Shown piece after piece: positions 23,111-35,177 of a stretch of DNA of 64,000 nucleotides. Numbering within the stretch: position 1 is the stretch's first letter; every line of letters starts with the position of its first letter. Made by a program: the position numbers and the translations under genes. The DNA lies in the NCBI GenBank assembly GCA_958298945.1, contig OY282609.1, positions 33,081,212 to 33,145,211 of the forward strand, given 5' to 3'. Below the pieces are notes generated by a model that worked only from the letters and a program-made list of their open reading frames with translations, ran no database searches and was not told the origin of the DNA. The stretch comes from Atherix ibis (taxonomy: Eukaryota > Arthropoda > Insecta > Diptera > Athericidae).

Positions 23111-24365
23111 TATTTTTAATTCAAAGCCAATTGCTTAGTATTTAGCGAAATTGATAATATGGGGGCGATTAAAGAGATGGAAAAGATGGCCAAAAGTGAA
23201 AAAGATATACGGAGAATAAACTCATTTTAATCGGTCAATTGAAGTAAAGAAGCGAGTAAATGCATTTCAAATCTTCTCCATTTATTTATGCCCCACTTTG
23301 AATAATATTCGTATGTGAGTTAAAGAATTGTTCCGAAATCAGTTTTCCAGCTGGTAAATTTATCTAATTGCCACAATGCATACGATAAAATAATATTTTA
23401 AGCTTTTTAATCCGATTTAAAAATAATTGAATTTATAAACTGAATAATTTAGTATTAATTTTTTATTTTTGGTGTACAGTAAGAAAGAGTTGGTACATGT
23501 TCAACTTTTCATTGATTTTATTGCAAAATTCAGTTGTTCTCCGCGTATGAATGCAACTGGAAAACGTTAATGAAAACTACTTGATAATAAATAAAATTTA
23601 TTATCAAGTATAAAATAAAAATTATGCCTTATAAAATTAAAATTATGCAATAAGATTTAAAATCGTATCCTCGTTATAATCTTAGATAGAAAATTTGTTT
23701 TAACTTTTATAAATATTAAATTTTTTTATTTCTCCATTTGTCTTCAACTATTTCATGGTATACCATCAAAATAAGGATACAATATGAATTTTATCAATAA
23801 AAAGAAAAAAATAATAATAATGATAATACGAAACACTTTTGAGATAATTCGTTAAAATTTTGGAAAAAAACAACAGGAATTATTATTTCTTAATTTCTCT
23901 TTTGGCTCACCAAAATACACAACAACCCACGAGAAGTAAACTTTTGAAAATTCAAATTTGCATACTTTCGAATTAAATTTATTCTAATCCCTAAAATTCA
24001 AATCTATCCTTTACTTCAGTGCCTTCGTTTATATACGGAAAGTTGATATTTTTTTTTAATTTATTCAAGAAGATGGTGGGGTGAGGTATTCATTTAAGTA
24101 CTCGTATAAAACTACCCGTATTCCTGTTGGGATTTAAGTGCATTCGCATTAAAAATAGTGAGTGCAGTTTCTAATTTCACTTCGTGGGAGATATTGTTTG
24201 CATATCGTTATAGAAAAGTTAAAAGAAAATTGTTTAGTTCTTTTAATATTCTTGAATTTTCAAACAAAAACTGAAGCGGAATCATTTTTGATCTCTGTAT
24301 TATGAAAGTAATAAAATTTTCAAAGGTATTTTTAATGGTTTACTATAATATGATTACACATATAT
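23111..24365. other. Intron sequence with a short palindrome
   Basis: Unrecognised A+T-rich DNA. Positions 23578-23608 form ACTTGATAATAAAT-AAA-ATTTATTATCAAGT, a 14-bp perfect hairpin. Confidence 0.5.
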
Positions 24366-24783
24366 GCAAGGTGTGGTGGAAAATTAATTTTATTTTAATT
24401 TTATACATCAATGCAGAGGCGTTTTTTCCACCCTTCGTAGCAGTGCAGGAAAGTTTCAACTGGAATCCGTGCTGCAGACAGTATTGTCATAGTAGAGCAT
24501 CAAACTATCTGTTATGTCCGATCTGATATCAAGAACTTTTTCTGAGCTGCCTAAGTACTCATTAACTAGCTTTAATGTTAATTAACGGTCTAACCACACA
24601 AGAGCCCTCATTCGTTTTATATTTTCATCATTTTTCGATGTTGAAATCCTGTCTGAGCGAGGTTTGTCTGCAATGCTTTCTTGCCCTCCTAAATTGCTTT
24701 ATGCCACCGAAATACTTGTGCTTTTAAATGTGATCAACTCATGACCTGTCCGCCTGCCTCTATGCTTCTCTGACACACCTCGT
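24366..24783 (-). mobile_element. Family I mariner deletion derivative, copy 3
   Basis: The ends AAGGTGTGGTGGAAAATT and TCTCTGACACACCTCG resemble family I termini. On the minus strand the ATTAACATTAAAGCTAGTTA segment leads into IGHNR-type sequence and straight into a damaged Asp-Asn motif (LMLYYDN), the same internal deletion as in copies 1 and 2. Here a further deletion then joins it to the C-terminal FPALLRRVEK block. Confidence 0.55.
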
Positions 24784-25077
24784 AATCTTACTGTCCCGCT
24801 TGTTCACAGTAACAGTGCCGCAAATTTTTCTTTTCAAAAATGTCTTTCATTGTAGAATTGTAAAAACCTGAAAATATTGTAATGATTTTCAGCCTTGGTA
24901 TTGTATTGTGTATAAAAATGAACAAAGATCCTGTTTTTTATTATATTTCAATTTTTTAATATTCACCCAATATAATTCAGCCAGCTGTATTTATAATAAG
25001 ATTTTATTAATTTATTATTCACGGTTAGTTGCAAGGTCAATTAAATTCAACGTGCATTTTAATTGGGCAAAATATTA

Positions 25078-26581
25078 CTAGGTGTATACGCTTAAATTCG
25101 CTGTTTGGTCATAGATGGCGTGAGTGAGCGTATTAGGCTACCACGGGCACGCCATATTTTTTTTATGAGTTTGACATCTGTCAACATTAATCAGTGCACA
25201 TTGTCAGCTATTTCGTACAACAACGTACATTTTTCCTTTGGTAATCATGTCTAGTTTTGAGCCAGAAAAAGAGCATATGCGGGAAGCTCTGCTTTTCTGC
25301 TTCAATTTGAAGAAATCGGCTGCCGAATCGCATCGAATGCTTATAGAGGCCTATGGTGACAGTGCTTTATCGGAAACAACGTGCCGAGATTGGTTTCATA
25401 GAAAGCAAAAACAAATTTATTCAAAGTACTTGCCCTCGCTAGCTACACATTTTTCCAATATCTCGAGCAATTTCTGGATACGACACTACCCAAAAAAATT
25501 CCTTCTCTTTCGAGGCAAACCACTCATCAAGCCATTTTCGGATGTCTTCGTAAGAATCGAAGTGCTGCTCAGCGAGAGCGTGGCCCATCGACGAAAACAG
25601 GTGGTAGTCGGAAGGGGCCAGGTCTGGTGAATGAGCGGGGTGGGGTAGCACCTCCCAGTTGAGTGTCTCCAAGTAGTTTCGGACCATTTTTGACGTGTGC
25701 GATGGTGTGTTTACGTGGAGGAAAATCAGCTTGTCATGTCTTTGTTGATAATCCGTCCTTTTTTCATGCAGAGCACATTGCAATTTGATCAGTTATTGGT
25801 GGTAGTGGTGGGCATTAACAGTTTCACCAGGTTTCAACATCTCATAGTAGACTTCCGTCCGAAGCGATTTGGTCTTGGGGAAGATGTTGATGGTTGGTCG
25901 GGATCAACCCACGATTTCTTGCGTTAAGCATTCTCGAAATATATCCACTTTTCATCGCCTGTCACAATCCAATGCGGGAACGACTTTCTTTTTTGTCTGG
26001 CGAGCAAGATTTTGCATGTGTTTTGGCCTCGCTCCATCTACCTATCGTTCAATTCATTCGGCACCCATTTTCCAATATTTTAAATCTTCCCCATAGTACG
26101 TAGACGCATGGAAATGGCTGGTTGAGTAACACATAATTGTTCCGCGAGCATTTTTTGCGATTGGCTATCGTCTTCGTCCAAAAGAGACTGCATATGATGG
26201 TCGTCAATCTTCCTAGGCCGATTTTCACGCTTCTTGTCACACAAGTCAAAATTGCCGTCTTTGAATCAACGAAACCAATCTCGGCACGTTGTTTCCGATA
26301 GAGTACTATCACCATAGGCCTCCATTAGCATTCGATGCGATTCGGCAGCCGATTTCTTCAAATTGAAGAAGAAAAGCAGAGCTTCTCGCATATGCTCTTT
26401 TTCTGGCTCAAAACTACACATAATTACCAAAGGTAAAATGTATGTTGTTGTACGAAATTGCTGACAATGTGCACTGATTAATGTTGACAGATGTCAAACT
26501 CATAAAAAAAAGTATGGCGTACCCATGGTAGCTTCATACGCTCACTCACGCCATCTATGACCGAACAGCTTTTACCCCTGG
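25078..26581. mobile_element. Family D (Mos1-like) composite with two inverted 5' ends
   Basis: The + strand arm 25078-25395 is a normal D 5' end: CTAGGTGTATACGCTTAAAT, then the start MSSFEPEKEHMREALLF at 25247. At about 25396 it joins the 3' coding/untranslated region of a second, minus-strand copy, which runs to its own 5' end at 26581 (TA follows). The unit therefore has 5'-type sequence at both outer ends, about 310 bp in inverted orientation, and no 3' terminal repeat. The minus copy has the second catalytic block as LHVNTPSH (Asp to Val) and the third as LAPSDYHLF. Several frameshifts are present. Confidence 0.85.
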
Positions 26582-26589
26582 TAGCTACA

Positions 26590-26990
26590 GGAAACTTTTC
26601 GTATTCAGTTTTAATATTCACAGATGCAGCTGGTGATGACCACATAAAATATTTTCCTATTATACAGCTTATTGACAATGGGCACCGTGAACTATGCAGT
26701 AGAATTCTTCCATTTGAAAGTTCACATTTCCATGACGAGTTGCGGGCAATTAGAACGGCAGATAAGAATGCGATTAATCTCGCAGCTATTTTTAACGATA
26801 TTCACTTAGCCCTCTAAGCCATTCCGTGCATCGTCAAATTATCCGATGCTCAATAAAATTCGTCGCAATTTATTAAAAAACAGAAACGTTGAGTTTCATC
26901 ATATTCCCGGTCATGTTGGCATCCTGGGTAATGAGTGGGCTAGTTCTTTGGCGTGGCTGTCCTGTGCTCATTGAAATCCAAAAACTTGCT
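26590..26990 (+). mobile_element. Non-LTR retrotransposon RNase H remnant
   Basis: The + strand frames give VLIFTDAAG (normally FTDGS), then ILPFESSHFHDELRAIRTA, then LSDAQ (normally SDSQ), then after a frameshift VEFHHIPGHVGILGNEW. This is the order of conserved blocks in the RNase H domain of insect non-LTR elements. The invariant first motif is altered, and stops and a frameshift break the frame. It lies immediately beside the family D composite. Confidence 0.7.
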
Positions 26991-28429
26991 CCGTCTACTA
27001 ACATTTTTAATTAAATGCCACTTAACTCAGAAGTTCTTTTAGAATAGGACTTCCATTGTTTTGGGCTACTCCTATTCCAAGCCTTTTTTTGACCCTGTCA
27101 AATAAATTTGTATGATCGTTTCTAAGAATCAGATCTCGTTTAAAAGCATTTTCTGCACGTAAACTATTTTAAAAATAATGTACTTGAATCTAATGGTTTT
27201 TATTGTCAATATGGAATTTCTTAAATTAAATAATTCTCTATTATTCGTGGCAATTGTAAATAATAAAGTTGCTAAAATATTTAATTTGTTTGTCAGGGTT
27301 TACTTTTTTCTGAAACAAAAGTCTATAATATTCATACTTTTACTCTTTCAAAGCTTTGATTACTATTTTTATTGAGGAAAGTATGAGGGCTTATAAGTAA
27401 TTAATAGAATCAATATGTAAACATAAATAAAAAGAATACATGAACGGGTTAATTGGTCAGACTAAGTCGAATCATTGGATGACTATAGTGACTAAATTTA
27501 CAGAAATATTTATTTTTTGTTTGTTAAAAAACCATTTATAAGAATTCGTTAAAAATTGGAATTGAAAAAAAAACAAATTATCAAGAAACGATTAAAATCA
27601 GTTGTATTATCAGTTGACATAGAAATTCTTCCAAGGACATATCGTGACGTATGCATCAAAATCAATCAATAGATCTAGAAATAAACTCTTATGGTTACTT
27701 ATTTTCTTTTTTATAAACTTACTTTGAGCTCTTACGAATGCTTATGTCACGCAGTTAAAAGTAGTTGAATTGATTGCATATCGTATAACCGCTAAGCAAT
27801 TTGATATACAATAATTGATAATTTTCGTAATTAATAGGTTTGCATGTCCACTATTCAAGGTTGTATGATAAGTTTTTGGTGCTCAAAAAAAAACGGTTAT
27901 TTTAATATATTTTTACACAAATTTTTCCCCAAATCGAATGACCTCATCCGCATATATGTATTGTTAATATATCTACAAGGAAAAGGAGGTAAACTATTTT
28001 TGCATAAACTACTTTGTTACGTAAACCACCATTGTTGGGTGAGGAGGAGTGTGGGAATTCAAGTTATATGGGTTTTTGGGAAAATAAGCAGAAGATTTGC
28101 TGGCTAAATCTCTACACCCTTACGATTAACTTTCACGTCCATAGGCGACATTCGTCAAATAATTAATAAATAACACACTCAATTATGCGAAGTAACCAGA
28201 CGTCAAACCTGATATTCCAGCAACACCTTTCCTGTATCGCACTGGTCCCATACTTTTCTATCTTTATATTTAGTAATATTTCCAAAATTTTTTTTTCACT
28301 TGATCAAACTATTTTAACACACAACTTGCTCTTTAAAAATCAACAGTCTATCATGTGCCAAACGTAAGGAGTTTCGATAATACATATTCTTGGGGGGTGC
28401 TGCTTAACTTAAGAGGTGTACAAAATAGG
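26991..28429. other. Intron sequence without recognisable elements
   Basis: A+T-rich DNA with small open frames of low complexity. Nothing was recognised. Confidence 0.45.
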
Positions 28430-29000
28430 GAATAACACATTCATGTTATCTCCTCTAAAGCTATTGGCTTGAGCAGTTTTACAACTACTCTTTGTAGCAG
28501 TGCTGGAAGGTTTCAACTGGATTTACCTTTAGATGTTATCGACAGTATCAATAAGACGTCCTTTTAAATGTTTTTTGAACTTGGCGAAAAAAAAAATCAC
28601 GTGGACACAAAAAAATCTCCTGTAAATAGAAGGGCTGGAGGAGAACTACAGGAATTCCTTTTTCAGACAAAAACTAGTTTATTGAGAAAGTCATGTGACT
28701 AAGGATGTTGTCATTGTGGAACATCCCAGTATCTGCAAGGTACAATTTGACGTGAAGAACCCATTTTCTGAGCCTTGCAAGGACTTCTTTATAACAATTT
28801 GTTCTGAAGGCACCAATTCTTTCTGAACTATCTCCTACTATAAAAAAAAACAAATTCTTCGATGTTAATGACCTCCCTGGTCGACGGTCGTCTTTCCCGT
28901 TTTTCCCTCAAACGATGCTTTATACCACCGAAAAACTTATGCTCTTGATAAGGAATATTCCCCAAAGGGTCGTTGCAACTTTTGACAGGTCAAGTTTACG
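28430..29000 (-). mobile_element. Family I-like mariner remnant
   Basis: The minus-strand frames show VFRWYKASFEGKTG (N-terminal region), KELVPSEQIVIKKSL, then a damaged second motif (CSTMTTSLVT, normally LHHDNAPSHT), a KKEFL block, FFAKFKKHLKG, and the C-terminal LKPSSTATK region, which matches the C-terminus of copy 3 at 24.4 kb. There are many stops and the termini are unclear. Confidence 0.5.
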
Positions 29001-29092
29001 GATTCACCAAGCTTAACATAAAATTTGTTTGCACATCCTTGCTTCAAATTTCGCTGTTCCATTTTCGTGACGAACTACAAAAATACGTTCTA

Positions 29093-29892
29093 CGAGGTCT
29101 GTTCAAAAAGAATCGATAATTTTGAATTTCCGCGGGTTACGTGTATTCAATTTTCATTTTTTATGTTGGTACTCATGTCTCTCACTTATGCTGATAAGTT
29201 CAACCATTTTGAATGCTCAGTTAATTTTTGACAGCTGCTTTGCGTGCACGTGTTTTGGCTCGTCTTCGATTTTTGCCCATTCCAAAAAATGGATCAAAGA
29301 ATCTGTTTCGGGAACAAGAAAAAGTCACAGAGGCGCAGATTTTGGCCAATTTGGCCAAAAATTCGCGCAAAAGCAACGATTCGTGAGCAGGGCCGTTATC
29401 ATTGGTCAAAAGCCAATTTTTGTTCTTCCACAAATCCGGCCGTTTCTGGCGGATTTCTTCGCGCAACTTGCGCATAACCTGCAGGTAATATTCCTTATTG
29501 ATCGTTCTACCCTATGGTAAGAACTCATGATACACTACGTCCCTGCAATCGAAGAAATCTGTAAGCAAAACCTTCACATTCGACCGAACTTGGTGCGCTT
29601 TTTTTTGTCTTGGCTCGTGCGGCAGCTTCCATTGGTATGATTGAGCTCTGGTTTCCACATCATAATCACAAACCCATGATTCGCCACCAGTTATGACCCT
29701 CTGTAGCAAATTTGGGTTGTCGCGGACAGAGTCCAACAGCTCCTTAGCAATGTTAATGCGATGCGGTTTTTGGTCAAAATTGAGCAAGAATCGAAGACGA
29801 GCCAAAACACGTGCAAGCAAAGCAGCTGTCAAAAATTAACTGAACATTCAAAATGGCCGAACTTGTCGGCATAAGTGAGAGACATGAGTATG
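29093..29892 (-). mobile_element. Family A mariner derivative with two 5'-type ends, copy 2
   Basis: The left end at 29093 (after TA) is the family 5' end, CGAGGTCTGTTCAAAAAG, running to the reversed start-codon region, CCAAAAAATGGATCAAAGAA. That joins GGGAACAAGAAAAAGTCAC, the complement of the DFFLFPK codons, at the same breakpoint as copies 1 and 3. The transposase remnant is on the minus strand and keeps ITGGESWVCDYD (first Asp lost: GDE to GGE) and LTNDNGPAHE. Like copy 1, it lacks the N-terminal DNA-binding region. The right end is the family 5' region in the other orientation, but it is truncated at about 29892. Confidence 0.85.
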
Positions 29893-29935
29893 GGGGCGCG
29901 TAGTTTCCGTACAAGGTTGAAACTTGTGCTGCACG
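29893..29935. mobile_element. Solo mariner end related to family C
   Basis: TTTCCGTACAAGGTTGAAAC then TTGTGCTGCACGT resembles the family C 3' end at 16960-17000. No transposase is attached. It truncates family A copy 2. Confidence 0.45.
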
Positions 29936-30979
29936 TCCAGAAATGACTTACGTACAAACTGTATGGAAAAAGTGTCCGCAAAGTTATCAGATGGCACTCG
30001 TTGATGTATTAATTTTCTACCACACTTTATATGCTGTCTTCTTTGGCAGAATTTTCTTTGTAACTTGATCCGTTGGCTTTATTTCCCAACTCTCCAAAAA
30101 ACAAAATTTAAGCTTAGATAGATATCATCAATAATTGACTAATAAATCCCTTTTCAAATTGCTTACAAACTCAATAATTTTAAGTAAATAAATGTCCAGC
30201 AAATATTCATGTCGTCACAGCCTAGAAGTGGTATTCATATTGGCCTATATTCAAGGCCTATACCTACTATAAACAAACAAACAAATAACATTGATTGGTA
30301 GTCTATTTTCTGAACGCAGAAAAAAACACCAAATTTATCAGTTCCAAATTTAGAAAATATATTGAACAATTACGAATTCCATTTCGATATTGTTACATCT
30401 TCAAAATTTCTTATTTCGGATTTAGTTGCCTTACTGCCTTCTCATTTACATATTTCTAATCAATCCTAGTGTAAACAAATCGTTACTAAGCAACAAGAGA
30501 TCAAGTAGGTCTCTTAATCATACCTACCTACCCGTAAGTACTTTCAATTATTTACTCATTTTCACATGAAATAATCCCCAATATACGACTTAGAAGGAAT
30601 AAATCAATAATTAGAAGGAATTTTTAGTACAAATAACAAAAAAAAAAGAAAATTGTTGGCAATTATGTATGTAATATTGATTTAAATATTATTCATTTCT
30701 ATTTGGATTTATTGTGTGGGTCGGTCCTACTAATTTCCAAAAAAGAGCCAATCAATTCTAAGTTGGATAAATTTTTTATATAATATTTTATAGTTCATCT
30801 GTTTTAGAGTATTAGAAATACAAATGATGATTTATATAGCGCCATAACAATGAGGTCATTTAGTGACTCCATATTTCATGTAGATTGATATTGCCAGCTT
30901 TCCTAATTAAACTGGTCCGATAGTTAGTTGTAGGGGAAAATCAGAGATTGTCGAATTTTATGGAGCATATTAATTAATG
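29936..30979. other. Intron sequence without recognisable elements
   Basis: A+T-rich DNA. No supported feature. Confidence 0.5.
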
Positions 30980-30981
30980 TA

Positions 30982-32114
30982 CTAGGTCTGTTCAAAAAGT
31001 TTCGCAAATTTTGAATTTCCGCCGGTTACGTATATTCGATTTTCAATGTTTTTATGGCGTTATGTTGGTATGACAAGTTCGGCCATTTTGAATGTTCAGT
31101 TAATTTTTGACAGCTGCTTTGCTTGCGCGTGTTATGCCTCGTTTTCAATTTTTGCCCATTCCAAAAAATGGATCGAAGAATCTGTATCAAATTTTGTGTG
31201 AAAAACAAAACTAATTGCGCGGACGCATGACGAAAAGCATGCCGGACGCCCGAGCACGTCAACAGCAGACGAAAACATTGACGAAGTGAAGAAAATATTA
31301 TTGGCCAATCGTCGAATCACCGTTAGAGAAGCTACTAAGGACTTAAACATATCGATTGGATCGTGCCATTCGGTTTTTCGCAATGATTTGGCGTGAGACG
31401 GGTCGCATTAACAAAAAACAGCATCGCATTAACATTGCTAAGGAGCTTTTAGACTCTATCGACGGCGACCCAAATTTACTCCAGAGGGTCATAACTGGTG
31501 ACGAATCATGGGTTTATGGTTATGACGTGGAACCCAAAGCTCAATCATCCCAATGGAAGCTGACGCACTAGCCAACACCGAAAAAAGCGCGCCAATTTCG
31601 GTCGAATGTGAAGGTTTTGCTTACAGTTTTCTTCGATTGCAGGGGCATGGTGCATCATGAGTTCTTGCCACAGGATAGAACGATCAACAAGGAATATTAC
31701 CTGCAAGTTATGCGGTAAAAGCAATCCGCCAGAAACGTTCGGATTTGAAAAAGAACAAAAATTGGCTTTTGTACCATGATAACGCCCCTGCTCACGCATC
31801 GTTGCTTGTACGCGAATTTTTTTGGTATTCCCCAGATCGGGCCCCCTGTGACTTTTTCGTGTTCCCAAAACTGAAGAGCCTCATGAAAGGACGACGCTAC
31901 GCTACGATTGAGGAGATAAAGACGGCATCGAAGGTGGAGCTGAACAAGATCACAAAAAATGATTTTTTGAAGTGCTTCGAGGATTGGAAAAAACGTTGGC
32001 ACAAGTGTATAATATCTCGTTGGGATTACTTTGAAGGGGACAAAATAGATATTCATCAATAAATAAATAATTGTTGAAAATATACAAAATTCGCGATACT
32101 TTGAACCGACCTCG
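30982..32114 (+). mobile_element. Family A mariner with normal 5' and 3' ends
   Basis: The left end CTAGGTCTGTTCAAAAAGTT and the right end ACTTTGAACCGACCTCG lie next to TA. The 5' untranslated region, transposase and genuine 3' end (GATTACTTTGAAGGGGACAA and onward) are in the standard order, so this copy shows what copies 1-3 of the rearranged type have lost. Confidence 0.85.
31168..32062 (+). pseudogene. Family A mariner transposase, broken
   Basis: ATG 31168 (MDRRICIKFCVKNK) to the stop at 32060-32062. Blocks in order: helix-turn-helix (ANRRITVREATKDLNISIGS), HRINIAKELLDS, first catalytic block VITGDESWVYGYD, QGRTVNKEYYL-equivalent, second block LLYHDNAPAH, third APCDFFVFPKLK, and the C-terminal WKKRWHKCIIS. 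The three Asp codons survive. About 15 residues between the second and third blocks are deleted, part of the N-terminal helix-turn-helix is missing, and frameshifts and a stop are present. Confidence 0.85.
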
Positions 32115-32716
32115 TATGTATATTGTCAAAGGTTAAAAAAAGAGGACTTGAAAAAAGTATTAAGGTCTAGAGGGCTCCACAATGAAATGAGTTTTATTCA
32201 AAAAAAATTCTGAATTAAGTGGCATTTATTGGAAAAATTGGGAAAAAATCGGTTGAACCTGAGAGAAGAAATTGAAAATTCTATTTATTAAAAACTTATG
32301 CCACAAGAGAATAAATCGTAAAGGGAATTTGTTAAAGTTGTATTTTAGTAGTTATGATGTCGTAAGAATGGTTAGTTATATGAAATTGCTTTCTAAAAAA
32401 AAGTCCCGAATTTTTAATAATTTTCATACCTTTCGATACTTTTAACTATTCGGTGTTGTTATGGAGTAAGTCCCCTACTATTTGTCAATTTAACGCGACC
32501 TTTTTATTTGTCTATAGATTTTATCAGTTTCATTTGGTCAGCAGTTGAGGTAAACTACGCATTTTAATAAACACCGCACAAGTTATTATAATGTAAGATT
32601 TTTTTTCTTGTGCAATAACGTATGTATTTAGAACATTGTAAAAAAAGTTTATTTTAATTGCAAAATTTTATAACGAAGCAGATGAAAAATTGTTTTCTTC
32701 TTAATACTAAATCATT
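32115..32716. other. Intron sequence without recognisable elements
   Basis: A+T-rich DNA. No supported feature. Confidence 0.5.
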
Positions 32717-33830
32717 TATCAAAAATAACCGAACTTTATATTTATATCATACAACATACAGCGCCATCTATTAAAATATAAAATTTTGTGTTAAACTTGA
32801 AAAAAAATTCGCTGAATTGATGGAAAAAGTTTATGGTGATAATTGTATGAGTCGTACTCAAGTTAAACGTGGTTTACACGATTTAAAAATGTTCGTGAGG
32901 ATTTAAATGACGACCTAAGGCCAGGTCGTCCAGAAGCTAGTAATCGTGCTGAATTGGTGGAAAAAGTCCGTGAAATCATTGGTATCGATGCAAATTTTAC
33001 TACGAGAATGTTGGCTGAGGAATTAAATACGAGTAAGAACACTATTTGGAGAATTTTAAGTGAAGATTTGGGTAAAAGAAAGATCTGTGCGCGTTTTGTT
33101 CCACATGAATTAAATGAAGACCAAAAAATCGCTCTGGTGGAGCATTTTAAAGATATTGTTGAAACCGCTGAAAACGATCCAGACTTTCTTGATTCGATCA
33201 TTACTGTTGATGGGTCATGGTGCTTTAAATATGACTCTGAAACTAAGCGTCAATCTGCTGAATGGAAGTCCAAAGACGAGCCAAAACCAAAAAAATTGTG
33301 TTTTCAGAAGTCTCGAATCAAGACAATGTTGATTCCTTTTTATGATTCGAAGGGTATTGTCCACAAGGAATTTGTTCCAGAAGGTCGAACTGTTAATGGA
33401 GAATACTATTAAGGCGTTTTAGATCGTTTGTGGAAAAGAATTGGTCGTGTTAGACCACCTCACAAGAAAAGTATTGGTCGTGCACCACCTCACAAGACCA
33501 AAAAAGTGAACGAATTTTTGATGAAAAAATGGATTTCTCTCATCAACCACCCTCCGTATTCGCCTGATCTATCACCAAGTGACTATTTTCTATTTCCAAA
33601 ACTGAAAACCAAGATGAAAGGATCATTTTATGGTATGATGATATCCCAGCCATTCAAGCAGCCGTAACCGAGGTGCTGAAGAACATTCCTATAAATAGCT
33701 GTAACTTTCACATCTGTCATCCCATTTGCATGAATTTAGGATGATTGTATCTTTTTAATGCTGCAAATTTTCAATAGATGGCGCTGCATGTTGTATGATT
33801 TAAATATAAAGTTCGGTTATTTTTGGGATA
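32717..33830 (+). mobile_element. Family H mariner with about 58-bp inverted repeats
   Basis: The left arm (AAAAATAACCGAACTTTATA through GCGCCATCTATT, 32721-32775) is almost an exact reverse complement of 33768-33825. These arms are about twice as long as typical mariner terminal repeats. The + strand carries a single damaged transposase. It is the only H copy in the window. Confidence 0.85.
32780..33725 (+). pseudogene. Family H mariner transposase, broken
   Basis: Reads FAELMEKVYGDNCMSRTQV at the N-terminus, then the helix-turn-helix (MLAEELNTSKNTIWRILSE), the first catalytic block as ITVDGSWCFKYD (family norm GDESW; Asp present, context altered), and EFVPEGRTVNGEYY, followed by a stop. 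The region that should hold the second catalytic Asp is replaced by a short duplicated segment (RPPHKKSIGRAPPHK). Then come the third block HPPYSPDLSPSDYFLFPKLK and a C-terminus. Loss of the HDN motif makes it inactive. Confidence 0.8.
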
Positions 33831-34955
33831 CACTGTAAGGAAAGAGTTTAATTGGATACGACAACAAATCGAATTCGAAAATACACAGTCAAATATGCTC
33901 TTTGACACAAGATATATTATTTATGTATTTGCTGTAATATCAATCGATATTTGGGAGTGGGTATCTTACCATTGATTTGTTCAAGTTATTTTATGCAAAT
34001 TATTTCTTCGACAAAATTAAGCAAAATAAATAGGAAATGTATTATTGGAAATGTGGGAGAAAATATTGTTCAGGCTATTGATATTTAGTAATATTCTCTT
34101 AATGACTCGATAAATAAATAGTTTTGTTTCACATTTGTTTGTTGTTTTTTTTTAAATAATTATTTTTGCATATTTTTGATAGAACCAAAAATTATTTTTT
34201 TCTTTTAAATAAAAATATATGATCGAATATTTTATATATTATAAAATTGAATTTTTTTTGAGCGTCTGGTATCTATGTGAGACTGATTTTAAGATGAAAT
34301 AAATTATTCCCCAATTTGTTTGATAGTTGTTCGTTCGATGAGTTTCAGAGAGTAAGAAAATAAATATCTTATATTTTGTGTATGTTTTGTAAATGGGTGT
34401 CACGAATAATTGTTTATTTTGTTTTATATATTATTGGACCTATGTGTGGGTAGATTGTAAGCAATGATTGACGGTAAGGAAAAATAGAATAAAGAGTAAA
34501 AATACATGAAATTTACATTAAAATAGTCAAATAGTTATTTAAAATCCCCTTGCAAAAATAGTGAATTTACTAAATGGACGAATGTAAAACCGTTCGAAAT
34601 CACAAAAATACAATCCCACATTTACCTTCTAATTAGATTATCTGGATATGATTTAATCACAGCCAATATATTAAAATAAATTTCCAAAAAAAACTAGTAT
34701 TCATAAATATATATTTTCAACAGTATTTTAAGAATATCCTTTTTCGTTTCTGTATACGTTTCAATTGATAAATATGATTGTAAAGTCGAATAAGCCTATA
34801 CAATTACTCTCAACACATTAGTCTACTTTCTTTATTCGCCAATGTAATTTAACAGATTCGTTTAAAAAGACTCAATACTATTATAAATTCCTTTAGTATT
34901 TATCTTTATAACCAATCTGCACTGAACTTTCTCTTTTGGTATTTGACAGTGTTTT
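33831..34955. other. Intron sequence without recognisable elements
   Basis: A+T-rich DNA. Nothing was recognised. Confidence 0.5.
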
Positions 34956-35105
34956 GCCTATTACTTTTATAATCTGAAAGAACATAACTTCCAAGTTTCA
35001 GACATTACGCCTATTAAACTTGGTATTCCTCAGGATAGCCTCCTTGGTCCCATACTCTGTTATAAATAACGTACAAAAACCTAAAGTTCTATAACAAGAC
35101 ATTTT
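34956..35105 (+). mobile_element. Jockey-like reverse transcriptase fragment
   Basis: The + strand reads DITPIKLGIPQDSLLGPILCY, the conserved P-I-G-(V/I)-PQGS-LGP-L block of non-LTR reverse transcriptases, with the usual PQGS changed to PQDS. A stop follows almost at once. Neighbouring RT motifs such as YADD were not found. Confidence 0.7.
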
Positions 35106-35177
35106 AAAACTCCAAATCTGCTTTACCAAATTAAAAACAAAGGTAAATGAGGAAAATGTATAGAAATGTACTTGTAC

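Noticed and set aside
23578..23608. 14-bp palindrome as a transcription terminator or regulatory site
   Set aside because: A+T-only palindromes of this size are expected by chance in such sequence, and no gene is nearby.
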